Part shown: positions 1 through 8,024 of the stretch, piece after piece
How the letters are laid out: every line of letters begins with the position of its first letter
Position numbering within the stretch: the stretch's first letter is position 1
DNA from: Botryococcus braunii
Lineage: Eukaryota; Chlorophyta; Trebouxiophyceae
DNA length: 12,500 nt
NCBI GenBank assembly: GCA_002005505.1
Contig: KV908767.1
Span: 14,602-27,101, forward strand
Reading direction: 5' to 3'
Made by a program: the position numbers and the translations under genes
The notes under the pieces: generated by a model
The model's database searches: none
Seen by the model: only the letters and a program-made list of their open reading frames with translations
What the model was told of the DNA's origin: nothing

Positions 1-50
1 GTGTGTGGTGTGTGGTGTGTGTGTGTGTGGTGTGTGTGGTGTGTGTGGTG

Positions 51-90
<40 letters not shown>

Positions 91-109
91 TATGTGTGTG
101 TGTGTGTGT
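1..109. repeat. Interrupted (GT)n microsatellite, open at the left edge
   Basis: Nearly pure GT dinucleotides. The runs are split by doubled G (GTGTGG) at irregular spacing, with one TT and one TA interruption. The tract begins at the first base, so its true length is unknown. The open frames across it encode only Cys/Val strings and are repeat artefacts. Alternating purine-pyrimidine DNA of this kind can adopt Z-DNA. Confidence 0.95.
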
Positions 110-270
110 TCGTGCGCGTGCGTACTTATGTTAGTATGGGCATGCATCCGTGCGTGCGTGAATGCACGCATGCGTGTGCGTGTGCGCGCGCGTGTCTGTG
201 AGTCTGTCTTCCTGCCTGTCTCTTCCTGTGTCTGTATGTATGTGCGTGCCCGTAAGCGTACGTGCAGCTT
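110..270. other. Degenerate alternating purine-pyrimidine DNA beside the GT tract
   Basis: This stretch keeps a GT/GC/AT alternation without a fixed unit: runs of TGCG, a GCGCGCGCG stretch near 184-192, and a 12-bp palindrome CACGCATGCGTG at 165-176. It looks like a decayed edge of the neighbouring GT microsatellite. No gene is visible. Confidence 0.6.
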
Positions 271-1725
271 TAGTTTGTTCCGAAAAGTTGAAATGAAGTG
301 TCGCAACTGTGCATACACTTCAATTCTGCTTGAGCATGCCACCGATATTGCCAGGAAACACTAACTTTGGCTTGGTGCTGCAGCTCCCCGCCAACCCGCC
401 CCTACAGCATAGGGTGGATAATTTCATTGTTCGTGACTGTGGTGGCAGCTTTGCAAGATATAGGGAAATACTGCAAACATCCAATGTTCAGCTTCAAGCA
501 GCTCTCAGGCAGGGAACTTTAGACCCCTGAATGCTCTGGGAGTTTGCCCTGAAAGCAGCAATGGGACTGAGGTACAGGTTTCAGTCTTGGGACTGATGTA
601 CGGGGAGCTGCTGTCCATGTGGTATGGATATTTTAGGCCTTAATCGCCTTGATCAAAACTCCTGTTTGCACCGCAAGAGAGACCGGGGCCGGGGACGGGG
701 GAGTAGTCGCGGCTACCTCCGTGATAGGGAGAGTATTTGCGGCTACCTCCGTGATAATGGGGCCCCACCAAAGCTAGTGCATGCCCTTCTTTGTGGACAG
801 TGCAGTATCTTATCGGGCATAAATGGGTATTCACACCTACCATCAGATCGTGTCTGACTACCAAGCGCCGGTCTGAAGAGGAAATTATGAATTTGAGGTG
901 ACGGCATGTGTCTCAGGTGAAGTAAGCTCTCGAAATGTAGAATTGTTGCAATGCCCACTACATCTTGCTTGGGATTCTTGGAGAAGAGGAGAGAAGGGAG
1001 TGCGGGGGACTGCCCTGATGCTTGGAGTTGTCGCCCTAGTAGAATCTGCTAGCCACTAGAATCGTGGTTGGCACTGAGAGGCATCTGTGTGCAATGTTGC
1101 TTCTGGACAGCTATAGCTGAAGACGTCAAAACTCCTGGAAATTTTGTGTATGGACCTCAAGGGTTGCACACACCTTACAGAGCATTACGGGGATGATCGA
1201 AATGTGCTTCAAGGCTTGTGAGGGTTCTTTGCGAACCGTTTGAAAGTTTTTAGGGTGCAATGCAGGAAGTCGTGTATAAGGTGGAACCATCAATTTGTAT
1301 GTTCGAAGAATGTGTTTTAGCAAATGCATGCGGATATTGTGAACGGGGCTACATAAATGTGGCTGCATCGGCTACATTTGCAATATATAGATATCGGGTG
1401 GTTGATATCAAGCAGTACAATCTTACAAGTGAGGGCAACAACGCTACCATTCTGAAACAAGGCACTGAGCATCTTTGAGCGGCTGACTGAATCCAATGAA
1501 ATGTGTTCATTTCATCCTGCAGCCTACAAATACAGCTGAAGTGCGGTCCTGCTCTAGGAGTTCAGGAATTTCGCTGAATGTAGAATTTATCAACCTCATG
1601 TGCTGTTGCCAGGTTCGCCAATTTTTTCCGATTTCATTAATTTCATTGGGTACCTTGCATGCTTTTTCGTTATTGTTGATTGTTCTTCTCTCTTGCCACT
1701 CCCATTGATCTCCGCTAATTATGCC
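271..1725. other. Gene-poor stretch, nothing recognised apart from a short tandem repeat
   Basis: Mixed-composition DNA with only short open frames, none longer than about 80 codons, on both strands. I recognised no protein motif, RNA gene or transposon end here. The only ordered structure I see is the two-copy 30-bp repeat at 701-760. It could be intergenic or intronic DNA; the sequence does not decide between them. Confidence 0.6.
701..760. repeat. Two tandem copies of a 30-bp unit
   Basis: Units 701-730 and 731-760 both begin GAGTA and share the 18-base core GCGGCTACCTCCGTGATA (709-726 and 739-756), with differences in the spacer and tail. Because 30 is a multiple of three, a plus-strand frame across it encodes a repeated Gly-Tyr-Leu-Arg-Asp. 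That frame (624-857) resembles no known protein, so I treat the repeat as non-coding. Confidence 0.8.
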
Positions 1726-1989
1726 TCAATCACAGTATGTGCCTCTGTAACATTCGGTCTTAAACCCTAGCTTCTGCATACCCGCATGAATGACACATGA
1801 TTCACGGATTGGATAATCAACACACTTATAAACAACATTTCCACTTAGATTCAGCACAGACCGGCCCAATAAGCGAGGTTTGTCCCGCCACCCTGCTCGA
1901 TAAAAGATGTCAACATGTGAAACAGGTTTGGCCACAGACAAGCGTAAACATCGGAGAACAAAAAGAAGATTGAAGACCCTGGGCCTCAT
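1726..1989 (-). other. Unassigned open frame, weak coding signal
   Basis: An 87-residue minus-strand frame starts at an ATG and runs to a stop. Its composition is mixed, with Cys and aromatic residues, and there is no low-complexity sequence. No domain is recognisable. It lies directly after another open minus-strand frame (1986-2237); the two overlap by the four bases ATGA. In a eukaryote that overlap has no special meaning, but two adjacent frames on one strand could be a frameshifted gene relic or parts of exons. Chance is at least as likely at this length. Confidence 0.15.
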
Positions 1990-2237
1990 GAGGGCGTTGT
2001 GCCAGCCGGATTATAATCTTGCGTTAATTGACCCCCCAGCTGTACCATGTTCACACATCCCAAACCCATAACCACGCCCTGCTGGTTGAAAATGCTCACG
2101 GTGCAAGTTGGGCCAACATGGAAAGCCTCTATCTGTGTACAGACCGGCCAGCATCCAAGCAGATTACTAAACTTGCACCACAACGCAACCTCTTGCCAAA
2201 ATCTACCCTGTTTTCCTTGAGGTGATGGTCTGCCGAG
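1986..2237 (-). other. Unassigned open frame, weak coding signal
   Basis: An open minus-strand stretch of 83 codons lies between two stops and has no good ATG near its beginning, so if real it would be an internal exon or a broken gene. The translation is rich in Trp, Cys, Gly and Val and is not repetitive; for example it contains FWQEVALWCKF early and GVVMGLG in the middle. I do not recognise a family. Overlap with the 1726-1989 frame suggests, at most, a frameshifted relic. Confidence 0.18.
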
Positions 2238-2379
2238 TCAAGTCGGAGCAGCAATTGGCACACCCTCCCTTGACTTGCCGCCTAGCCTTCCTTGATGGCC
2301 CCACGAAGGCGCATTTGTAAACGGGATTCTGTGGTATAGTACAGATCCCACAGGAGTTGGTCAATCCTAGTCATGTCTA

Positions 2380-2604
2380 TCATTGCGGGACATTTTCGTC
2401 GGGGTCCTGTCTTCGCACAACGTCCGTCTTCCGCTTATGAAGCTTGCGGCAGCAGTCCAGCAATTCATGGACGTGGGCCTGCAGGTCTGGCACCCCCTTC
2501 ATCTCGGAATCCGACCGCTGCAGCACCCCTGCACAGCCCACCGCCCCCGTCCCTTTCAAAGCACTGCAGTCATTTGTTCGTAATATTTGTGGGCAACATA
2601 CGAC
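2380..2604 (-). other. Coding-like open frame, possible last exon or gene relic
   Basis: A minus-strand open stretch of 74 codons ends at a TGA (2380-2382). Codon use looks biased to G or C at third positions in its second half (for example CTG CAG GCC CAC GTC), as in the Copia frame further right. The C-terminal part is charged (Lys, Arg, Asp, His) with paired Cys, compatible with a helical soluble tail. No family is recognised. It has the same strand as the 2673-2894 frame but a different phase, so joining them would need an intron or a frameshift. Confidence 0.22.
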
Positions 2605-2672
2605 TCATGATATTGCCCACCTGCTTGCTGGGTTACACGCCCATATGCGTCGCAAAGCCCAGATGATCACGC

Positions 2673-2894
2673 TCATGCATAAAAAGCAGGAGTAGAGCGC
2701 AGGAACTGTTCAGCCTCTAAATTCTCATCCCGCTCCTGCAACGCTTGCTGGGCTGTGGGAAGGTGCTCATCGCACATCATGGCGAGGTCCAGAAGCCTGT
2801 CAGCCCAGAAATTGAATTTCTGCACCCCACACCAGCCCTGGTGCTCACAACACTGCCTTACCTTCTCCACATCATATGACCACGTACACTCATG
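2673..2894 (-). other. Coding-like open frame, possible exon or gene relic
   Basis: A minus-strand open stretch of 73 codons between stops. The translation is non-repetitive with several Trp, Cys and His (for example GWCGVQKFNFWADRLLD), followed by an acidic, Gln/Glu-rich stretch likely to form a helix. There is no ATG near the start, so it would be an internal exon or a fragment. An AAG/GTAAGG string near its beginning resembles a splice donor, which may be chance. I recognise no family and do not assign a function. Confidence 0.22.
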
Positions 2895-2897
2895 CTA

Positions 2898-3167
2898 GCA
2901 AGGCATGCCTCAGGTGCCAGCCCTTCCTCTTGTGGGGCTGAAGGAAGACGGGTTCAGATGGTGGCAAGAGAAGGGTCCCACGTTAGCTGAAGGCATCGAG
3001 AGTTAGTCACATCCGTTATGCTGGAGGGAACAGATGGGTTCCCTCAGCCCAGGATCTGGTCTATGCAATCCTCGCAACTGTCTATTGGCTACAAGGCTTC
3101 ATCACAATGAAACCCTTTTGCCTCAGCCTCCACAAAGAAACAACCAAGTTGGTTGGCATCCCATGTT
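2898..3167. other. Unremarkable spacer before the first compound microsatellite
   Basis: Mixed-sequence DNA. The plus-strand frame that starts at 3034 soon runs into the simple repeat and codes for Ser/Leu strings, so it is not a gene. Nothing else stands out. Confidence 0.6.
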
Positions 3168-3181
3168 AGAGCTCGAGCTCG

Positions 3182-3187
<6 letters not shown>
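3168..3187. repeat. 20-bp perfect palindrome built on GAGCTC
   Basis: The 20 bases read the same on both strands and are made of AGCTCG units at the very start of the CT tract. It may have arisen by slippage at the tract edge, and its arms could form a small cruciform. Confidence 0.85.
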
Positions 3188-3272
<85 letters not shown>

Positions 3273-3382
3273 CCTCCTCCCCCCCCCCCCTCCCTCCCCC
3301 CTCCTCCCTCCCTCCCTCCCTCCCCCCCCCTCCCTCCTCCCTCCCCCCTCCCCCCCCCCCCCCCCCCCCCCTCTCCTCTCTC

Positions 3383-3440
<58 letters not shown>

Positions 3441-3478
3441 CTCTCTCCTCTCCCCCTCCCTCCCCCCCCTCTCTCTCT
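3184..3478. repeat. 295-base pure pyrimidine tract, (CT)n and C-rich blocks
   Basis: Every base from 3184 to 3478 on the plus strand is C or T. The first part, to about 3267, is (CT)n. It is followed by CCT/CCCT blocks with long C-runs (about 3268-3372), then (CT)n with one TTT, then CCT blocks. Long polypurine-polypyrimidine mirror tracts are known to form triplex H-DNA. The open frames through it (Ser/Leu/Pro on plus, Arg/Glu/Gly on minus) are artefacts. Its length may be misassembled. Confidence 0.97.
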
Positions 3479-3498
3479 GTGTGTGTATGCATGTGCGG

Positions 3499-3566
<68 letters not shown>

Positions 3567-3568
3567 GT
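3479..3568. repeat. (GT)n tract fused to the pyrimidine tract
   Basis: GT dinucleotides begin directly at the end of the pyrimidine tract, with ATGC, CGG and CGA interruptions in the first 30 bases, then a pure run to about 3560. Together with 3184-3478 it forms a compound CT/GT microsatellite of about 385 bp. Confidence 0.95.
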
Positions 3569-4211
3569 CAGCCTGCAGCATCATGTGTGTCCCTCTGTTG
3601 TCCTGTATGCTCAAGGAAAAGGAAGATGGGGGCGAGAGCCATAAACTTCCATCCCCATACTCCCGGTAATTTGACCCGTGGGCTATAATCCCCCCCCCCC
3701 CCGGTACAACCCTACTAGTTTAAAGAACCCTAAAAAATTGGAAGAAAAATGTCAAATGGTCCCGAGACACTCATGTACATACCCTTCCCGGCACAACACA
3801 ATTATCCAAGTATACAACACGATACCCAAGAGCCATACACAATACATGTATGTGGGGTCAGTCAGTTGTTAGTGCAATCATCTCAGTGCCGTACACGTGA
3901 CTGAAAGTTTGGTTGGAATTTCTGGTGGCAGATGTGGCCAGCATCTTCCACCAGAAGCTCCCGTGTACGTGCATGCATGATTCTGTGGTGTCTTAGGGCC
4001 ACATTACGAGGACACTCTAAAACTTCATCAAGAATGTGTGCAGGCCAGAATCACTGTTGACTGAGTAATACGTTATGATAGGTGGTCAACCTGTAAAAAA
4101 CCCGTTCCAACAATGAAAAAGCATTCCCCCGCCTATATCCAGCAGTAATATGTGTACAGTATTGTGAGAGTCAGCGAGAGGCAAAGACAGGCTCCCCGGG
4201 GCCCCCGTGGC
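3569..4211. other. Gene-poor spacer with a C13 run
   Basis: No recognisable gene, and only short open frames. The one distinct element is a run of 13 C at 3690-3702 followed by GGTAC. The rest is mixed DNA with no repeats that I can see. Confidence 0.6.
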
Positions 4212-4405
<194 letters not shown>

Positions 4406-4874
4406 CAGGGACGGAGGATGTGGGGAACATGCTCAGGCTGGTAAATATGGCGCAGGAGCATTTTGCCGAGCGCGTGGACAACATATGAGCAGGACTGGGG
4501 CAAGCAGTATAAATACAGCAGCAGAAACTGTGTTGCCTTGGTGGCTTATAAAGTGGGTCCCTACCCGCCCCGAGGCATGAGGTGGTGCGTGTAGACTTGT
4601 CAACACATCACAGATGGCATGCTTGCGTGATGCAAACTCGTTCTGCTGCTGTGTTGGGGCCTAGACCCCACATGGGCTCCCTCAGAAAGTTAGTTCCCAG
4701 AAACATACATTGGAATTGAGGGTTTGACACTCTACCTGCAGAAACCACACGAGGGGAAAAGGCACAAGGCTCTACCCTGTCCTCAAGGTTCAAATGGAGT
4801 TTCACTGGAGTTTCTACTGGCCCCCGCCCTTCCCATAACCATACCATGCCTCTCCCTGTCTCCCTCCGTGTCTT
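4406..4874. other. Gene-poor spacer with TATA-like motifs
   Basis: No recognisable gene. TATAAATA occurs at 4508-4515 and TATAAAG starts at 4547, both on the plus strand, but nothing gene-like follows downstream before the next microsatellite, so I do not call a promoter. A short frame ending at 4488 reads as ordinary protein for about 20 residues after the AG tract, which is too short to interpret. Confidence 0.55.
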
Positions 4875-5150
<276 letters not shown>

Positions 5151-5202
5151 ATTTTATTCATTGGCCCCTCCCCCTCGCTCCTTCTTTGCCTGGGTGGGTG
5201 CG

Positions 5203-5233
5203 TGCATGCGTGCGTCCGCGCGCGCGCGCGCGC

Positions 5234-5331
<98 letters not shown>

Positions 5332-5359
5332 TGTGTGTGTGTGAGAGAGAGAGAGAGAG
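5203..5359. repeat. (CG)16 - (TG)n - (GA)n compound microsatellite
   Basis: After TGCATGCGTGCGTC comes a pure 32-base CG run (5217-5248). It passes without a break into TG repeats (5249-5342, with a GG at 5286-5287 and an A at 5330), then a 17-base GA run (5343-5359). CG and TG alternation are the classic Z-DNA-forming sequences. A pure CG run this long is notable because methylated CpG decays quickly. Confidence 0.96.
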
Positions 5360-5454
5360 TGTCTGTCTGCGCCACCCGTGTTTCTCCCTACCTCCTTTTC
5401 CCTCTTCCCCCCGCACCCTAAGTTCTCCTCCCTCACACCCAAAATACCCGAACG

Positions 5455-5476
5455 CACACACACACACACACACAAA

Positions 5477-5560
<84 letters not shown>
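5455..5560. repeat. (CA)n microsatellite, inverted partner of the TG tract
   Basis: CA repeats with one interruption (AAACACCC at about 5473-5480), ending in a C-run. It is complementary to the TG tract at 5249-5342, so the two form a long inverted repeat with a spacer of about 112 bases. The His/Thr and Val/Cys frames across it are artefacts. Confidence 0.95.
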
Positions 5561-5563
<3 letters not shown>

Positions 5564-6369
5564 CCCAACACAGTACATACAGGGTCACATAGAGGTAAAC
5601 ATGACAAGAAATTAGAAAAAAACAATGCTTTGTCATGTCCCTGAAAAGATTTTGTGCAAAACCCTGACACCTACTACAGACATGGAAAGGAGCTTTAAAA
5701 TGAGCTAATTGCAAAATTTGCACGCCAATATGCCTGTGCAAAATGATCCTAACCCCTACGTCTCCTTCAGTCATTGCAGTTACCCTCTGAATTGCCATCC
5801 CTAAGTCTGTCCTGGCACACCTCTGAGGAAGAGATGCTCAGATTTTTTAAAGCGGCAGTGACTGAGTTAGCCATTTGCACGCACCGTACCAGCACCTATG
5901 GAAGCAGAGGCATTAGAACCCCAAAGACAATTGCTCTCTGATTTGAGGCTTGTCTTGACAATACCCCCAACATTCATTTCCAGGAACGCAAGTGCATCTG
6001 TGGTGCAGCAATCAACATAAGGACCAAGCCACAAGAAGTGGGGATACATAAATATGTAAGGAGGCATTACTACAGTCCAAACGTTTGACGGCACTACCTT
6101 CGATTCCCCTCGGAGCCTTTCCTCACACAGGTGAAGTATGGCAGCTCTCGCCGTATACCTCACAGGGGTTCAAATGCTAACCACCGATAGTAAAAAACCT
6201 TTCTTAAAGAGTGGTTGGTAACACTGTTGGTTTAGGATCAGGATAGCCCTCCGCTACCAACTCGAAACAGCTCTAGAAGTGCCGTGCAAGCATATGTGGA
6301 CTTTCTTGGTCACAGGTTAGCATAGTTGTGGGAGGGGTACCCAGCCTCATTTCTAGGAATGCAGAATGG
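5561..6369. other. Gene-poor stretch with one unassigned minus-strand frame
   Basis: Mixed DNA without recognisable genes. The best open frame is on the minus strand, 5867-6163 (98 codons, first codon GTG, stop just upstream). Its translation is not repetitive and has a hydrophobic, aromatic middle segment, but no family is recognised, and the plus strand here is also open in pieces. It may be chance or a fragment. Confidence 0.5.
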
Positions 6370-6395
6370 ATCACGGCTTCGAGGCCGCCCGTGAC

Positions 6396-6414
6396 GGGCC
6401 GTGAGTCACGGCCC
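6396..6414. repeat. Perfect hairpin, 9-bp arms with a 1-base centre
   Basis: GGGCCGTGA (6396-6404) is followed by one G and its exact reverse complement TCACGGCCC (6406-6414). A related shorter pair, TCACGG (6371-6376) with CCGTGA (6389-6394), stands just to the left, so TCACGG/CCGTGA words occur repeatedly in both orientations. Confidence 0.85.
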
Positions 6415-6425
6415 CTGACCAATGC

Positions 6426-6446
6426 TAGTCGAGCATTGCTCGACTA
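6426..6446. repeat. Perfect hairpin, 9-bp arms with a 3-base loop
   Basis: TAGTCGAGC (6426-6434), loop ATT, then the exact reverse complement GCTCGACTA (6438-6446). It lies 11 bases from the 6396-6414 hairpin. No T-run follows, so it is not an RNA polymerase III or bacterial-type terminator. Confidence 0.85.
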
Positions 6447-6625
6447 TCACAAAGGTACGGTCCGTAGCCCACCGACCCTCGCGGCATTCGGGCGACTCGG
6501 AGACACACACTCGGAGGCGCCGACGGCGACCAAAACGGCTACCGACCGTACGGGTCTCCCTGGGCGTGACTATGTCAATATCGGGAAAGGCATAGCGTTT
6601 CCTATACATGCTGCTGCAATGCTTG

Positions 6626-6626
<1 letters not shown>

Positions 6627-6719
<93 letters not shown>

Positions 6720-6740
6720 CTCGCGCGCGCGCTCTCTCTC
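6627..6740. repeat. (AC)45 microsatellite with a CT/CG tail
   Basis: A pure run of 45 AC dinucleotides (6627-6716) is followed by CTCTCT, a CGCGCGCGCGC run (6722-6732) and CTCTCTCAC. The block stops about 58 bases before the candidate LTR end at 6799. Confidence 0.96.
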
Positions 6741-6851
6741 ACTACACACCCAATCAGCAACGCTAAGGACCCATGTTCATGTACATGAGCGAGAAAGATG
6801 TTGAATCACATATAATAACACAGGGCGATGGATACTCTTGCCAACCCCTAC

Positions 6852-6875
6852 ATCTATAATGACGTCATTATAGAT
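6852..6875. repeat. 24-bp perfect palindrome centred on TGACGTCA
   Basis: ATCTATAAT (6852-6860), GACGTC (6861-6866) and ATTATAGAT (6867-6875) form an exact palindrome. The centre TGACGTCA is the classical CRE/ATF-type bZIP site. The arm ATTATAGAT occurs once more, at 7303-7311, just after the minisatellite. It could be a binding site for a dimeric factor, a cruciform former, or the scar of a small insertion. Confidence 0.85.
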
Positions 6876-6918
6876 CGACCACACACCTACGGCTGGTCGA
6901 CCACACACCTACGGCTGA
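6875..6918. repeat. Two tandem 22-bp copies beside the palindrome
   Basis: The unit runs 6875-6896 and again 6897-6918, starting TCGACCACACACCTACGG, with the copies differing only at the last base (G versus A). The first copy shares its opening T with the end of the palindrome. Confidence 0.85.
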
Positions 6919-7033
6919 TGCCTCCTGCATGTCAAGTAATATACCCTAATAAATGATGTGCCTTTCCAACTATATCTCCCTCGCATGGAATGCCTACAAA
7001 TGTATGCTTGTTGCATATCAAGGGAACCTCATC

Positions 7034-7300
7034 GGCAGTAGTGCTTGGAATCACATGGGCAGTAGTGCTTTTAACCACGTGGGCAGTAGTGCACGTAAAC
7101 CGTATGGGCAGTAATATTTGTAATCTCGTGGGCATCTGTGCTTGTAACACATTGGCAGTGAGTGCTTGTAACCACATGGGCACTGATTGCTTGTAACCAC
7201 ATGGGCACTGAGTGCTTGTAACCACATGGGCACTGAGTGCTTGGAACCACATGGGCACTGAGTGCTTGTAAACACATGGGCACTGAGTGCTTGTAACCAC
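7034..7300. repeat. Minisatellite, 11 units of 23-25 bp
   Basis: Units start at 7034, 7058, 7082, 7107, 7131, 7154, 7179, 7204, 7229, 7254 and 7279; the last is cut after 22 bases. The plus-strand unit begins GGCACTGAGTGCTTGTAACC and ends ACATG. The first five are diverged (GGCAGTAGTGC type, 23-25 bp), while units 6-11 are nearly identical, each with zero to two changes from the consensus. The divergence gradient implies recent expansion at the right end. All three minus-strand frames are open because the 25-base unit has no stop in any of them; the result is a repeated peptide with no known relative, so I do not call it coding. Confidence 0.93.
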
Positions 7301-7354
7301 CTATTATAGATGTTCTGCCAAGTCCTGAAACTGCCCAAAGAAGTGTTTCTAGCC

Positions 7355-7360
7355 TTTATA
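7355..7360 (-). promoter_or_regulatory. TATA box of the candidate LTR promoter
   Basis: On the element strand the sequence reads GAGTATAAAGGC, a canonical TATAAA. It lies about 900 bases into the candidate LTR and 41 bases downstream of the nearer 141-bp repeat, where the U3/R boundary of an LTR is expected. If real, transcription of the element (the 5' copy) would start about 25-30 bases downstream, near 7325-7330. Function is inferred from position and motif only. Confidence 0.45.
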
Positions 7361-7400
7361 CTCTGGCAGAACGAAACTCAAGCATTTCTGCTTGCGGCGT

Positions 7401-7541
7401 CACCTGCAGTGATGGCACGACGGCAGCGTCACTTCGTAGCCTGTGGGAAAAACCGTCCACGCTACAACGTTTCCAGGAACAGCACACAGCACTCTCCAAC
7501 AGTAGAGGTTGGTCAAGGATACCAACATGCTTCGGACAAGT
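7401..7541. repeat. 141-bp direct repeat, TATA-proximal copy
   Basis: This is identical, base for base as I read it, to 7883-8023, an offset of 482 bases. It starts CACCTGCAGTGATGG and ends GCTTCGGACAAGT on the plus strand. On the element strand it lies just upstream of the TATA box. A plus-strand frame in each copy gives the same 46-residue peptide, but the surroundings give no sign of a gene. A duplicated U3 enhancer is a plausible reading. Confidence 0.93.
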
Positions 7542-7621
7542 CTTACAAATGATCTTAACTGCTCTCACTCTTGCTAAAGACCACGTAACACTACGCCTTG
7601 CCTGATAGCAGAGTTCAGCAC

Positions 7622-7699
7622 CAAAGAGGCCTTGCGATGTCTACTTTACGTCACTAGAATACAATAATAGTTCATCAGTAACTCAGCAAGGTCTCTTTG
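7622..7699. repeat. Imperfect inverted repeat, 14-bp arms
   Basis: CAAAGAGGCCTTGC (7622-7635) pairs with GCAAGGTCTCTTTG (7686-7699), with one G-T wobble and a 50-base loop. It lies between the two 141-bp repeats. It may form a stem in plus-strand RNA; on the element strand the wobble becomes an A-C mismatch. Confidence 0.75.
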
Positions 7700-7882
7700 T
7701 GATGTTTGTACAGTGAAACTATCTTACCGCCACAACGGTGGACGTCAACATAAGTCTCAATGAGGTCAAACATTCAGTGCGCTCTCGTCATGCACTCTCA
7801 TCAATGCACACAGCAGTAATATCTAACTGGTCTGAATGTTTGAGCACAATCATATCTGGAACGGCTTTGAGAATCCTAAACA

Positions 7883-8023
7883 CACCTGCAGTGATGGCAC
7901 GACGGCAGCGTCACTTCGTAGCCTGTGGGAAAAACCGTCCACGCTACAACGTTTCCAGGAACAGCACACAGCACTCTCCAACAGTAGAGGTTGGTCAAGG
8001 ATACCAACATGCTTCGGACAAGT
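7883..8023. repeat. 141-bp direct repeat, distal copy
   Basis: Exact second copy of 7401-7541. It has unrelated flanks: AAACA on the left, and a strong hairpin beginning two bases after its right end. The two copies bracket 341 bases of unique sequence. Perfect identity implies a recent duplication or gene conversion between the copies. Confidence 0.93.
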
Positions 8024-8024
8024 A

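Larger units (their letters stand above)
6370..6560. other. CpG-rich patch of different composition
   Basis: GC content and CpG density rise visibly here compared with the flanks (many CGG, CCG, GCG and CGA words), and then fall again before the AC tract. Two perfect hairpins lie in it (6396-6414 and 6426-6446). A minus-strand frame across it is Arg-rich and not recognised. It could be a small CpG island, an RNA-coding segment or a piece of an unknown transposon; the sequence alone does not decide. Confidence 0.5.

Noticed and set aside
1986..1989. ATGA stop/start overlap suggesting translational coupling
   Set aside because: The window is eukaryotic, both frames are weak, and the upstream one has no good start codon.
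3034..3669. Long open frames across microsatellites (Ser/Leu, Arg/Glu, Thr/His, Cys/Val), here and at 1-364, 4086-4503, 4724-5798 and 6328-6804
   Set aside because: Dinucleotide repeats have no stop codons, so frames through them are open automatically. The translations are pure dipeptide repeats with no supported flanking gene.
4508..4553. TATA boxes on the plus strand
   Set aside because: Nothing gene-like follows downstream. Such AT-rich words are common by chance.
6150..6185. GGGGTTCAAATGC as a tRNA T-arm/B-box (a similar word is near 4787)
   Set aside because: No acceptor stem, anticodon arm or A-box can be built around either site.
7034..7300. CRISPR-like array
   Set aside because: The units are directly adjacent with no unique spacers, and the context is eukaryotic. 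It is a minisatellite.
6867..7311. 9-bp direct repeat ATTATAGAT as a Mutator-type target-site duplication
   Set aside because: The interval between has no terminal inverted repeats and no transposase, and one copy is simply a palindrome arm.
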